Source: Urophycis tenuis (Eukaryota > Chordata > Actinopteri > Gadiformes > Phycidae). From it: a stretch of DNA of 64,000 nucleotides. The translations under genes were made by a program, and so were the position numbers. The stretch lies in the NCBI GenBank assembly GCA_036785325.1, contig JAXIVH010000014.1:9939518-10003517 (forward strand), written 5' to 3'. Shown one piece after another: positions 1 through 36,245 of this stretch. The notes under the pieces are model-generated. The model did not search any database and was not told the origin of the DNA. It saw only the letters and a program-made list of their open reading frames with translations. Within the stretch, counting starts at the first letter, position 1. Every line of letters starts with the position of its first letter.

Positions 1-56
1 GTCAATGTAAATTTCTCCCACGGGGGATTAATAAAGGAATATCTTATCTTATCTTC
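1..56 (+). mobile_element. 3' tail of a non-LTR element
   Basis: The window opens with TTTCTCCCACGGGGGATTAATAAAGG followed by (CTTAT)n-like repeats. The TTTCCC/CACGGGGAT/AAA pattern plus a short tandem tail is typical of fish LINE and LINE-mobilised SINE 3' ends, and it resembles the tail of the SINE copies at 11433 and 51077. The body lies outside the window. Confidence 0.5.
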
Positions 57-5740
<5,684 letters not shown>

Positions 5741-6722
5741 TCTGGTGACATGGTGCAGCCGGAATAACCTAGAGCTCAACGCTCTAAAGACAGTGGAGAT
5801 GGTTGTGGACTTCAGGAAGTACTCAGCCTCACCTGCCCCCATCACCCTCTGCGACTACACAATTGACACTGTGGAGTCTTTCCGCTTCCTGGGAACTGTC
5901 ATCTCCCAGGATCTCAAGTGGGAGCTGAACATCAGCTCCCTCATCAAGAAAGCCCAGCAGAGGATGTACTTCCTTAGGCAGCTGAAGAAATTCAACCTGC
6001 CCAGGACAATGATGGTGCACTTCTACTCCTCCATCATTGAGTCCATCCTCACCTCCTCTATCACCATCTGGTTCGCTGCTGCCACCGCCAAGGACAAGGG
6101 CAGACTGCAGCGCATCATTCGGTCTGCAGAGAAGGTGATTGGCTGCAATCTGCCGTCGCTCCAGGACCTGTACACCTCCAGGACCCTGAGGCGTGCAGGT
6201 AAGATTATGGCCGACCCCTCCCACCCCGGTCACCATCTCTTTGCATCACTCCCCTCTGGTAGGAGGCTGCGGTCCATCAGGACCAAAACCTCACGGCATA
6301 AGAACAGTTTTTTCCCGTCTGCCACTAGCCTTGTCAACAAGGCCCGGAGCCCCCACTGACACTGACTCTCTCCCTCCCCCCACACAGACCTACATGCTAC
6401 ATTAACGTGGCATCTTCAGATCGCCTGCGTTACATTAACGCACAGTGTGTACAGTGTGCACTCATTCGGGTCCACCATTTTTCCATTTTCCTCTGCATGC
6501 ACTACTGCTCTGTATTCCATATTCATATTCATACTCATATTCATTGTACATTGTATATATATATTTATTTTATTATAGTTATTTTACTTTTCTACTTTTT
6601 TACTTTTTTACTTATATTTTTAATACTGTTTTTTCCCTTGCACCAATTGCACCAAGTCGAATTCCTTGTAGGTGTAAACCTACTTGGCAATAAACTTGAT
6701 TCTGATTCTGATTCTGATTCTG
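5741..6722 (+). mobile_element. 5'-truncated L2-like LINE with intact 3' end of its reverse-transcriptase ORF
   Basis: An uninterrupted frame of 204 codons (5745-6359) matches the part of L2/Maui-type ORF2 after the polymerase active site: WCSRNNLELNALKT, EMVVDFRK, FRFLGTVISQDLKW, SSLIKKAQQRMYFLRQLKKF, IIRSAEKVIGCNLPSLQDLY. It then has a 3' UTR with AATAAAC and ends in the tandem tail (GATTCT)n at about 6699-6722, typical of fish L2 elements. The polymerase and endonuclease parts are missing by 5' truncation, the usual result of target-primed reverse transcription. The element is non-autonomous. Confidence 0.85.
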
Positions 6723-11430
<4,708 letters not shown>

Positions 11431-11432
11431 TC

Positions 11433-11726
11433 CAGCCGCGGCCTACTGGTTAGGGCTTCGGACTTGTAACCGGAGGTTTGCCGGTTTCAAACCCCGACCA
11501 GTACGAACGGCTGAAGTGCCTGTGAGCAAGGCACCTAACCCCTCACTGCTCCCCGGGCGCCGCCATTGGCAGCCCACTGCCTGGGGATTAGTGTGTGCTT
11601 CACCTCACTGTGTGCCTCACCATCACTGTGTGCTGAGTGTATTTCCACTAATTCACGATTGGGTTAAATGCAGAGACCAAATTTCCCTCACGGGATCAAA
11701 AGAGTAATTCTTCTTCTTCTTCTTCT
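11433..11726 (+). mobile_element. tRNA-derived SINE, copy 1
   Basis: Begins CAGCCGCGGCCTACTGGTT and has a tRNA-like head: an A-box-like segment, an anticodon-like GACTTGTAACC, and a B box GGTTTCAAACCCC (one change from GGTTCGAACCCC in the second copy). A body with GTGCCTGTGAGCAAGGCACC follows, then a tail with TTTCCCTCACGGGATCAAAA and (TTC)n. It is highly similar to 51077-51358. The identical body beyond the tRNA part shows it is a SINE and not a tRNA gene. Confidence 0.85.
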
Positions 11727-12798
11727 CTGACTGGCCGTATGAGTGCGGCTGTGGTGACGCGGCCGTGCGGAGGTTCTCTTCTTCACACGGGGCTCCCGGT
11801 CCCGTCCCTCAGGGATGGGGGGAACCTCCGCACCGGCTCTGTGTGCGGACCCCTTTGGGTTGGAGGCGTTCTCGCTGCACTCAAACGGCTGGGCGCTGTG
11901 ATGAGGTCACTGTTTACATTCTGCTTATCCCGTCTGTTGTGTCTGCCTCTCTCTTACAATCGATCGGTCTGAGTCATCCCTTTGTCGCTCTGCCACTCTC
12001 TCTCACCACTTCGCCCTGCCTTCCCCCTCTCCCCGCGTCGTGGTGATTTCCCACCATGGCTCGCGGTGTCTTTATGGGCCCGTCTTCCAGGCATCACCGT
12101 GGACACCGTTAACAGCCTGCTATGTTTAGTCGAGCTATTTGTCTTTCATGAGAAAATTGTAGAGGGTTGTGAGTTAGTCCGTTTTGAACTGTTCTGTGGT
12201 TGAGCTTGTTCACAGAGGGAAGAAAAGCCAGAGAAATCGTAACAGGCCTACTTGGCGTTCAAGCTTGGCCGTAGTTACGCCAACGTCTCTGAGCAGAGGG
12301 CCGTCGGCGACGTCTGTCCTGACGTCGCCGCGCTTTGTTGATGTCGGAGGCCCGAGAGGGTTCTTCGAGACAGTGGAGCAGGATTACGGGACTTAAACAA
12401 GGGCGTCTTACAGTCGGTCACAGCCAAGTCAACAGCCCCCTCACGGCTTAGCAAGCGCCGTTTTGACTCCCGAATCCCCTTGATGTCCGCCCGTTTGGTG
12501 CCGGCGTAGTTTAGCTTGAGCCTGCGTTCGACTGCTCGCTTTTTCGCCACCGCTCCCTTGGTTCTCAGGTGCTGAGTCAGCGCTTCACAGTTTCCCTGTC
12601 ACGCGCATTTCGCTCGCCCTTCCTGTTATCACTTGGCAGGGCTGGCTGTTTTCCTCCAGACCTTCGTCCAAAGTGTTGCCGCCAGCGCCCAGCACCGAGC
12701 TGCACGGGCACGGCGAGGGAGACGGCGCCGCGCACCCACACCCCGGCCCCCCCGGCCCCTCGCAATGAGCGGGGAGCCACCGGTGCCTGGCTGAAGGA

Positions 12799-12876
12799 GG
12801 TGTGGCCGTTAGGGGTTCGAACCCAAAACCTTTTGGCCTGGAGTCCAACGCCCTAACCTCTAGGTGATCCTTCCAC
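12799..12876 (-). repeat. tRNA-like sequence (tRNA-derived repeat or pseudogene)
   Basis: On the minus strand it has GTTGGACTCCAGGCCAAAAG followed by GGGTTCGAACCCC. This resembles a tRNA anticodon arm with CCA (Trp-type) and a perfect B box. The acceptor arms do not pair well and the A box deviates, so a functional tRNA is unlikely. It may be the head of a SINE. Confidence 0.5.
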
Positions 12877-13739
12877 CGTGACGATGTAGAGGGAGAGAGG
12901 GAGACAGACGGGAGACGAGGCCGGGAGGAGGAATGGGAAAGCAAAGAGAGAGAGAGAGAGACGTTTCGGTGGAGTTGTGAGAGAATCGAGGGATAGAGGG
13001 ACATTCCTCTCCTCTGGAGGAATGTCTCCATGTCATTCCTTTACCCCATCTCATTCTGTGTGTGTGTGTGTGTGTGTACACACACACACACACACACACG
13101 CGGGCCTCTTCCTGCACAAATTGTCCAGGCACTTCAGGAATGAGGGAACAGGCACGCATGCACACATGAACACCCCAAATCCTATCTGAATGTGGATGAA
13201 GGGATCAAAAACATAAGTCGCTTCAGCTTTGTCAATGTTTGATGTCGTCGTGCTGTCGGGCCTAAACTTGAGTCCACCGTGTTTTGCCCGCCCAAATGAT
13301 TGTGCTCACATTCTTTCCACTTATTTTGGTTTTCCACTGGTTTATAATTCCCAAAAAAACGATGAGTTAATTTGCACCTCCCCCTCATTATTCATAGTAA
13401 CACCAACAGCCAACTGTGCTGCTGTACCGCAGTACCACAGGTTGTTTTTGTTTTGTTTTTTTTGCAAGAACGAAAGCAGGCGTGTATCACAAAGTCCGAG
13501 AAACGTGACGCTGCCATATTTCTGGCTGAATGGGGCGTGGCGGTTCTCCGGTCCACTGGTGGTTGATTGGTTTTTCCAAGCGCAACCACATCAGTGGGGA
13601 ACGGCTAGGAAGCACATTGTCTTTCTTTTCATTTGAAAACAAATCTGGTCTGTTCTGAGCACTTGGCTTCAGAGCCACCAGGACAATGGCGGCTGCAGTG
13701 ATAATGCTCTCAAGGCGAGGCATCATGTGAGCTTTACAT

Positions 13740-15940
13740 GGCTCATATCATACCCCAAGGCAACCCAAAGGGCTTTATAGTGCACAGGCAAACGCATTAA
13801 AACATACCATACAAAACTATTCAATTCAGAACAATTACATCAAATGGTCAAATGCACAGGTAGTAAATACAATGGATATGTGCATACAAACAGTAAATGT
13901 GGTAAAGGAAAATGCGTTCAAAGCAAGAGTAAACAGGTAGGTCTTTAACGTAGTTTAGAAAATTGTCCGCATTGTCTCAAGTCTTGGCTCTACTGACAAT
14001 TTCTAAGCAGCTAAAAGCTTTATTCTGCTTTGACGGGGAACAGCCAGTAATCGAGAACCAGCTGACTCAGAGCATCTTGGACCGACACTGTTTATTTATG
14101 GGCAAGCAATGGGATTTTGAAATTGATTCTGTAAGAAACTCCAGTGCATCCAATGTAGTTATCTGGGAACTCGAGTTATATACAGAGTGGTTCTGGTTCC
14201 TCGTTACAACCCTGGCCTTGTGGCTCAGCTGGACTGGTCTGATTGCTGTCTTCGACAGGCCCGGTCCATTTCAGTAGTGTGGCCTGCTAGAGATAGAAGC
14301 ATGCACACTGTTTTGATGGTGATAAATAGAGTATTTTATTATTGATTTAATTTGACTACTGAAATTTGGATCTGAATCCAGGGTAACAAGGCTTGATTAT
14401 TATAATATTTTTTTACTCTTCAGGGACAGACTATTAAGGTGAGCACAGACTTTACTTGTTTCCTCATTGTCCTCATAAAGAATGAGTTTTTTTCCTCATT
14501 TAACCGGAGAACATTTTGGATCATCCAGCATTTCGTTGTTTCAACACACTGTTCAAGGCAACTGTATTCCTTTTTGACATAGCTATATATCATGGCATCT
14601 GCAGCATACATGTGATTTAAAACCGTGCAACCGTTTCAATGATTTCAGCTAACGGAGTATATTAAATATTAAATAACAGAGGTCCGAGAAACAACCCTTG
14701 CAGACCTCCCCACGTTGTTGGGAGACTTTCTGATGTACAGCTACCAACGCATACAAAATGTGTCCCTGTTGGAGAGACACAGCCATTGTTTCTATTTATG
14801 TATTACTGTATCAACTCCATCAAATGCAGCACTAAGGTCCAATAACTTTACCAGATGTATGATGAGGTTAATGCCATTGAAAATCTTGATGAGAACCTTG
14901 GTGAGAACATTCTCTGTACTGTGATGGAGCCTAGCTTTAGACTGGTAGTTTGCCTAGTTTTAAAAAATAATTCTGTGAAAAGGGAAGCAAAGTTATTCCA
15001 TGACTGTATAATTTAATTGAGGCTTGGTGGGCTGGTGAGTTTATCCACAGTGGCAAACAGTGTGCATGCATTATTATTCTCTTAATTAATGAGCTGAGAC
15101 AGGAAGTGTTGTCCTGCATATTTCAGCTCCCAGTAGTATTTGTGGAAACTCTTTGTGTAGAGATCACAGTTAATGTGAAAAGATTTCCGCCGTTTACACT
15201 CACAGCTTTTTACACACAACGGACTCTTGACTGTAACGGGCGAATCCATCAATGACATTCAAGCTTTGAGGATGAAGATGTCCAGAACAGCATGGACTGA
15301 CGTTGACAGAGTTTACTGGAGATGCCTGAGAAAATGCTGCACCACTGTTTGACTGATGGAACGTGTTTTGGTGGGTTCACACCTAGTGCTAGTGTTCACT
15401 GCAGCAGTCATGACAAACAAAGCTCAGAAGCGATAAGGCGTCAAGGACCGTGACATTGGAGATATTGAGATCTTTCAAGATAACCAGCTGCAATATATGG
15501 CCTTTGTGAGGAGGCAGCTTTACAGGCTGAGTGTCCAAAATGTTAAAGGATAAAGGAAAGTTATTGAGCGTTCCTCTCGCTTCGATTATCAAAATGAATA
15601 GTAAAATTACTAGTAATAATTAGACGGTCAATATCATTTACACTAATGGAAATTGAAATATAATAATAATAATAATAATTGCAGCACTCATATGTAGGAG
15701 AGTTTTCTGTACCAAATGATAAGTGTTGTCACAGGACACATCTTTTGAATATATTACTCCACCTCCTCTTCTCCTGCTGTAATCGAGCTACATTGACAAA
15801 GTTATAATTGGGGGCTGCTGATTCAGCCAACCATGTTTCAGTTAGAAACAGACACGTTTATGAGCCGTAATAAAATGGTGAATCAACAAGGATTTGCCAG
15901 CCAGGGATCTTGCAATCATCAAAGTGAAATGTATTGTGTC
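13740..15940 (-). mobile_element. Decayed L2/CR1-like LINE, minus strand
   Basis: Reading the minus strand, 14611-14420 gives YAADAMIYSYV, then CLEQCVETTKCWMIQNVLRLNEEK. This corresponds to the YADDTQLY motif and following WM-NFL-LN-KTE block of fish non-LTR reverse transcriptases. Plus-strand wording around 13990-14250 and 14640-14920 also resembles that common fish repeat in reverse orientation. There are many stops and indels, so the element is dead. The limits are approximate; 15160-15940 is included only because its style continues. Confidence 0.6.
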
Positions 15941-16026
15941 GGGTTCAGAGATTTTTGTCTGTTAGGGAGGAGTAACAATTAAGTTTGATAATAGTCGGAT
16001 ACACCCTTTACCTCTATCTGCAATTG

Positions 16027-16178
<152 letters not shown>

Positions 16179-16429
16179 ACACACGTGTTTAGCATTGCTT
16201 AATGACTTGGAGGTCCTTTTGTCTTCACAATGATGCTGTGGGACCACAGCTGGATGGTGTTTAGGAAACTCTTGCCGTAAACATCTGCCCTCCCAGTTTT
16301 AGTGAGTGAGTCTGCCTCGGAAGGAGACTTCACGCCCCACTCTTGACCTTATTGGGCTACAATCTCTATTCATGTGAACTTCCACTTTGAACTACAATCT
16401 CATTGTACATTTGCTCTCTCCTCTTGTGT

Positions 16430-16667
<238 letters not shown>

Positions 16668-16767
16668 GGTAAACTTGAGCCTTGTTTAATTCAAATTTGA
16701 GTAAACTGATTTATTGCACACTTTGGCTTAACCAAATAGCCCTAATCTGAGCATGTATAGTTCATAT

Positions 16768-16828
16768 TACATTGGAATGTGTACAGTATATATTTTTTTC
16801 GAATGTGTACAGTATATATTTTTTTCTG
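16768..16828. repeat. Direct duplication of about 26 bp
   Basis: GAATGTGTACAGTATATATT followed by a T run occurs twice in direct succession. A small local tandem duplication. Confidence 0.85.
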
Positions 16829-16829
16829 G

Positions 16830-17865
16830 GTGTAAACCTGCCTTTGCACTGCAGTTAAGCATTAGTTTGATGTTGTTAGCCAATTTCTTGTCACAGCTTG
16901 CATCTCCTGTGTTATAATTCGTTTGTTCGTTTGTCAATGGTGAGGTCTCCACTTTTAGCCAAAACAGAGATGGGATAGTTTCGCAACATGCCCTTACATG
17001 GATGGTCATCATAAGATCGTCCTGTCAGGCCAGGTCATCACAGTGGCCACCACGACACACAGCACACTGAAGACCCACACTGACCCCTAGTGGTTCTTTC
17101 TGAGTATTACAACTGCTGTTGCCTCTGGAAATTATCCGCATTACTTCTGAGTCAAGCTCTTGCAAGAAGTTTGTAAAGGAAACTGAGAACTTAGACATTG
17201 TAAAACTCCACTTGTTGCACTAGCCCATGGTGCTTTCATTGAGGCTTTTTTTTATTTTTTGTTATTTTTTGTTTTTATTTTTTGTTTGTTTGATTCTAGA
17301 GGTTGAATAATGTGAAGGATATGTATTCAAGGTTGAGGTTTTTGTCATCTCTGTCCTCGTTCTTGTTGTTGTGCCAGCTCTTAGTGGAGCTCAGCCAGAC
17401 GACATCCTGAAGGAAATAACCCTCTTCAAACAAGCCCACTTCTCTTGGTGGGAATCAAGGGCATTCTCCACACACATTGATTTCTGAGCATGCATAGGCT
17501 TGTGGTGGCCTTTCTGCACATTGCTGGGGAATTGTGCCTTTGCAAACACACATTTCAGAGGTTGCAGCAATCATACGATAAAATTGCCATCGCTTCTAAA
17601 CATATAATCTCTCTCTCGTTTTCTCTCTTCCTTTCTCTCTTTCTCTTTATCTCCCGGAAGGGGAAATAAAACTAAGAAACACATTTTGCCTTCATAAATG
17701 TTTCTTTTCCCCTCACAGGGATCAGTCTGTTTTTGGTCACTTTTAGTCGCAATGTCCTTTCACACTTCCTATTTCAATGTAGGGTGGCCACTTGCAACAC
17801 CTACCACACAACTGCGTGGAAGCAGGCTAGTGCTTAATCAAGGCATTGCCCAAGCCCGTCCGGTG

Positions 17866-17900
<35 letters not shown>

Positions 17901-18870
17901 AAGGCAGTCGGTTGCAGAGCGTTGTGGAGGGTGACTGTGTTAATGGCCTGCACAGCTCTCGTGTGAGACTCAGACATGTGGAGGTTCCAGTTTCATAGCA
18001 AAAAACGCTCGTCCGCGGCAAGTTGATCCTTTTTGTATGTGTCTGTCTGTCTGTACCGTAGCGTGTACGTCTGTCTGTCTCTGTCTGTCTGTACCGTAGC
18101 GTGTATTCAGTCTGTCTGTCTGTACCGTAGCATGTATTCAAAGTTGAGCCTGTGGAATTTGGGTTGCTGTTTATTGATTTGTATGTGTGTGTGTGTACAT
18201 AAGTACATCCACTTTGTTCATGCGTGTGTGTGTGTCCTATCTGTTGTCTATGTGAGTGGAGGAAGGGGTTTTCCTGGTTGGAGGGGGCGGGGGGCGGGGG
18301 TGCTGCGAGGTGAGAGGAAACACATGGGGGTCTTTTTTTTATTTTTTTTATTGCTCTCCTCCTCTCAGCCCACGACCCCCCATGGGGCTTTTAAACTCCT
18401 GATCCCAGCCTGAGGACTTTACCTGGGCCTTCGATGGGATGCCAGGGAAATGGACGCCCCTTCTTTGTGGCTGTGCGTGTGTCCTCCGCCGGCTCGGGCT
18501 TCGCGGCAGAACGACCACACGGCGAGCACCATAGGCAGCCTTGGCTTGGCATCCTGTTTGGCTCTCGTGACTCAATGTGCAGCAGCACACCCTTATTTGC
18601 TCTGCTTACTGATAAACGAAAAGGGTTTTTTTCTTTTTTTATGAGTAACTTAAAGAGGCATCTTATGCCTGGTGCTTTGACTGGATTGGCGATCATTCGC
18701 GATGCACTGCTCAGCGATAGTCAGGCTTGCCATTGCCTCCAACTGTGAACATACTGGAGTTGGCAAGCAGGAAATGACATCAGCTGCATAGAACAGGAAG
18801 TGAAAAGGTGAAGTGTAGGAGGGGAGTCGGTCTGTTTCCTGTTCCCAGTATAGAAAACCCTTACCATCCT
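16830..18870. other. Gene-free stretch before rps6ka1
   Basis: No supported exon. It contains a T-rich patch (17245-17290), a short (GT)n (17873-17899), a three-copy tandem repeat with CTGTCTGTACCGTAGC (about 18040-18140), and G/C-rich sequence around 18260-18310. Confidence 0.5.
18035..18140. repeat. Three-copy tandem repeat, unit about 41-43 bp
   Basis: TGTCTGTCTGTACCGTAGCG with GTGTACGT or GTGTATTCA is repeated three times with small differences. Seen directly. Confidence 0.85.
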
Positions 18871-18874
18871 TCAC

Positions 18875-19012
<138 letters not shown>

Positions 19013-19061
19013 TTACACACCTACCTAGTTTAATATGCCATGTTCTTCCCTGTCCACTCAG

Positions 19062-19115
19062 CATAAGTCCCAGATCAACTGGATAGAGAAGGACTTTGCC
19101 AAATGTAAAGCTAAG
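19062..19115 (+). other. Exon-like 18-codon segment, gene unknown
   Basis: A 54-base open segment is bounded by TTCCCTGTCCACTCAG and GTGAG, so it has good acceptor and donor sites. Read in phase 0 it gives HKSQINWIEKDFAKCKAK. The length is a multiple of three and codon use looks coding. I do not recognise the peptide, and neighbouring exons of the same gene were not found. It could be an alternative upstream exon of rps6ka1, an exon of another gene, or chance. Confidence 0.3.
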
Positions 19116-20149
19116 GTGAGTTTGAAGCTTGTGTAATCGGCCTCTAGTCCGCACCAAATAAAAAAACACCCAGTTCAGCCTCATCAATGGCAGTTAACAC
19201 ACCAGCCCGTGTGTTAACAGGTGATGCTTGTGACCATAGATTTGGAAATGTTGCATCGCCCACATCGTTGTTCTCTGCCGCTCAGTTGACTGAGCATGAC
19301 ATTGCTGCTGCCAGGGTTCAGTGGGGGGGGGGGGGGGGGTGGTGGTTGATGCACACTGGCATCACCATATCTGTCCAAGAAACGCATGCACCAACTGGCG
19401 CACATGACATCACTGCCAAACAACGCTGCGCCGTCCGAGCCTGGAAGAGGCTCCGGCAGCCTGAACCGACGGCTGCTCTCCTCTCGGCAGCGTGTCTGTG
19501 GGACAGCTGCAGAGCGAGGTGTGTTGTCATGAGGCGAGTTGAGTCACGGCCTGTCGGGGTGAGGGTGGGTGGTGGTGGTGGTGGTGGGCGAGGCCTCCCT
19601 GGACTCCTAACGTGTGTCACGGTGAAGGTATTGAGGTGGGCTGAGCAAGCGGTGTCAGCCAAGCAGGGAACGTGTTACTCCTGTAGTGTGGATGAAAGGT
19701 CTCCCAGCGCGGTGCCACCGCCCTGTTGGCTATGATGAAGCCCACTGTTCTCCTGTCAGCAGTACCCCCCCCCCCCCCCTTCCTGCTCAGCTATGGCGGC
19801 CGTGACCCTCTCCCCCTGCAGCTCCCCCTCCCTGTCCTCGTACACCTGGTGCATTCTCTCCTGCTATATGCTGCACTATAATCCTTTCTTGATGCCTTTA
19901 TACGCGTCTTTGTCCGCGTGTGTGCGTGTGTTGGTTTGTCTTCGCATGTTGGTTGTTTGTGTTTGTTTTGTGGTGCGGTGTGTGTTCGTGCGTGCGTGCG
20001 TGCGTGCGTGTGCGTGCGTGTGTGTGTGCGTGCGCTGCAGGCGTGTGTGTGTGTGTGCGTGCACAAGGAGGATCCTGTGTGGTACAGGTTGAAAAAAAAA
20101 AAAAAAAAAAAAACAACAACGAAAAGAGAGCGCAGGCTCTTCCTTCCTG

Positions 20150-20520
20150 TCTGTTCGGAGCATCAGCTGCAGTCAGAGCTCACTGAGGAGGATACTCTGC
20201 TTGCCACACACACAGAGAGCGAGAGAGAGACAGAGAGAGAGAGAGAGAGAACAAATAGTCCACGAGAGGAAAGAACAGGGTTTGGTGGAGCGAGACGGCG
20301 ACAGGGAGTTGCTCTTGGTCCTTGGTCCGTCCCGGCCCGTGGTTCACAGGACCGTGAACCTCGGAGAGTTGACGCGCAGCCTTGCTCTCCTCACCTCCTC
20401 GCTGTCCTCACCTCCGGTGGCTGCTGTCTGAGTGATGCACCCGGGCGACAGCGGCAGCAGCAGCAGCAGCAGCAGTCTGTGGCTGGGTGTGTGTGTGTGT
20501 GTGTAGGAGCGTTACCGTAG

Positions 20521-20562
<42 letters not shown>

Positions 20563-20676
20563 GAGCATTACCGTAGGTGTGCGTGCGTGTGTGTGTGTGT
20601 GTGTGTGATCCATGTGATCCATGGCGTGGTGGACCGGGGCTGCGGCGGCGAGGCGACGAGCCCGGCGAGCGTGACC
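20150..20676 (+). promoter_or_regulatory. Probable rps6ka1 5' leader with two short upstream ORFs
   Basis: The stretch before the rps6ka1 start becomes GC- and CpG-rich. It contains a CAG tract (about 20453-20474), two GT arrays separated by a duplicated segment containing TTACCGTAGGTGTG, and then a start-stop pair ATG-TGA at 20612-20617. A second upstream ATG at 20621 opens 17 codons and stops at 20672-20674, two bases before the main ATG at 20677. The main ATG has A at -3 and G at +4. The transcription start cannot be seen, so it is inferred that these uORFs lie on the mRNA. Confidence 0.45.
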
Positions 20677-34230
<13,554 letters not shown>

Positions 34231-34685
34231 AGACTCTCCAGCATTCATTGGCTTACCCGTGACCAAAATCAAACACCCAAGCTCCTCCTCCGCTACCCCC
34301 CCCAAGCCACTCCCCTTTCTCACTGGCTTTAACCAATCAAGTCGACGTCTTTCGGGAACGTCATCGTCGCCTAACCAGCCAAGAAACAGTGACTGTGGTC
34401 CAGTGCACCGCCCCCCCAACTTGTCCCCGCCCTCCCTGCTGTTAACCTTTCATGGACGTCTGCTGTTTGGCTTCCTCTCACAGGCAAAAAACACCCCCAA
34501 CCACAGGGGCCTCGGCTGAAAGAAAATATAACAAAGAGGGGCAGGTTTTTGGGACGCGGGTGCATGTGTGTGCGTGCATGCGTGTTTGTGTGTGTGTGTG
34601 TGTGCGTGCGTGCGTGTGTGTGTGGTGCATGTGCGTGCGTCTGACTGTCTATGTGACCCCCGCCACAGATCAGCAGCACTTAGTC

Positions 34686-34716
<31 letters not shown>

Positions 34717-36245
34717 TGTTATTGTTTTCACTCTTGACACTGGAAGTGTTCTTGCTCCTTGGCGTAGCTCCTCTTGATTGTGGTTCAGCCTGCTGCACGC
34801 CTGGCCCCTCCGCTGCGTCCTCCCCTCTGACCAACATGAGCTTTATCTACACCACGTGGATGTGGGCGGGGCTGCTGCTGCTGCCCCCGCCCACAGCCTG
34901 TCCGCCCCCACTGCTGTTCAATGTGCTGTGGAAGAAAAAAAGATATCAGTGATGATTGAAGAAAAAAAAACTTTTCTGCCATGAATGGTGCCTATTTGGT
35001 TTTTTGTGGAACAGCTGGAATGTGGTGATTCAGGAAACAAAACAAAAAAAAAAGTTGAATGCTGATGTTTCGGTTTTCGTTGATCAGTGCTAGTACTTTG
35101 TGTGACAGAGAATGTGTGCGTGTGTGCGTGTGTGTGTGTGTGTGTGCATAGTCTTGTGGGTTTGCTGCAGGGTCGTGTGCATGGTCCAGTGCAGTGATGA
35201 TGTAATGTGGCTTCCTCTTCCTCCATGTCCTTTGATCTGATTGGTCAACCTGCTGCAAAATCCGTTTTTTGAGATTACACGTCTGTTATGTTTTTTTTTT
35301 TATTATTATTATTACTTGGATACAAAAAAAGGAAAATTTATGGCAAATTCTGTGAAAGAATCTTGTCTCGGGACGTTGTGGCATGTTCTGTTGTCCTGTC
35401 GTGTGGGGTCACTTTGAGCCGTTCCTCCCTGTTTCCCAGGCTGTGCGTACTGAGTGCTGGTCCCTGTGTTTTGCGGCTTTTGTTGTTGAATTGTTTTTAG
35501 TTTTTTTTTTTCCCTCTCTCGCTCAACGAAAACGTTGTGAATTAAATGGTGAGCGACGCCGTGCACATTGCAGGAAAGTCAACTGTCACTGAGCTCTGTT
35601 CGTGTCCACAAACTGGCTGTTCTATACTGTTGTCCAAACTAAAGCGGGCCTTCCGGCGCCTCCTGGGTCCCTCCTGGGTCACTTGACAGTTGCTTGAGTT
35701 GCTCCTCATTCAACTATTCACCGTGGAAACGTCTGCAATGACGTCCCTCTGTTGGCATATCTACTGATCTCATGATCTGTGATTCTGTTGATTCTTTGTT
35801 TCTTAGGTTACCAGTTGTTAGATTGCTTGTTTATGACCATTATTGGAAACATTTGAGGTAAAAAAAAGAAAACAAAAATGAATGTTTCTTGAAATGCCTG
35901 ATGCGTCTCATTTGTAAGTAGCTTCATGGGATGGGTCCTTGCTTGACGCTCTGTGCCTAGACCCGCTGGTGGGGCAGAATGTCTTTACATGAGAACCGCA
36001 TCAGGGCCATGGGCCCAGGAGACCGTCCCATCTCCGTGAGGAACCAGCCGTCGGCCCTACCTAAATGATTTACCAGTTGCCTCAGTCCAACACGGATCAG
36101 AATTGTGTCATTCTCGATGGTCGCAAAACTTTCCCACTTTTATTTGCAGTGCATACCAATGGGGAAAAAAAACGTTATTGTATCATAAAGATGAAGATTT
36201 TTATATCTTACAAATACTGAAATAAAAATGCTGTTGCTATGACAA
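34231..36245 (+). other. rps6ka1: rps6ka1 3' UTR
   Basis: Follows the TAG stop of rps6ka1 without any further exon. It is AT-rich towards its end and contains GT and (TTA)n repeats (about 34560-34720) and A-rich patches. A canonical AATAAA at 36221-36226 is followed by a GT-rich stretch (36250-36262), as expected of a cleavage site near 36240-36250. Another AATAAA at 36461 could be an alternative distal signal. Confidence 0.6.
36221..36226 (+). terminator. Poly(A) signal AATAAA, probable end of rps6ka1
   Basis: AATAAA lies about 2 kb after the stop codon and is followed by GTATTGTTTGTTT, a typical GT-rich downstream element. It is the first canonical hexamer after the stop codon that has such a context. 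Confidence 0.55.

Noticed and set aside
5829..6236. 135-codon minus-strand frame inside the LINE
   Set aside because: Shadow of the plus-strand reverse-transcriptase frame, which is clearly recognisable.
11433..11520. Functional tRNA gene (also at 51077)
   Set aside because: It has A/B-box-like parts, but the sequence continues into a shared SINE body and (TTC)n tail, and the two copies are alike well beyond the tRNA part.
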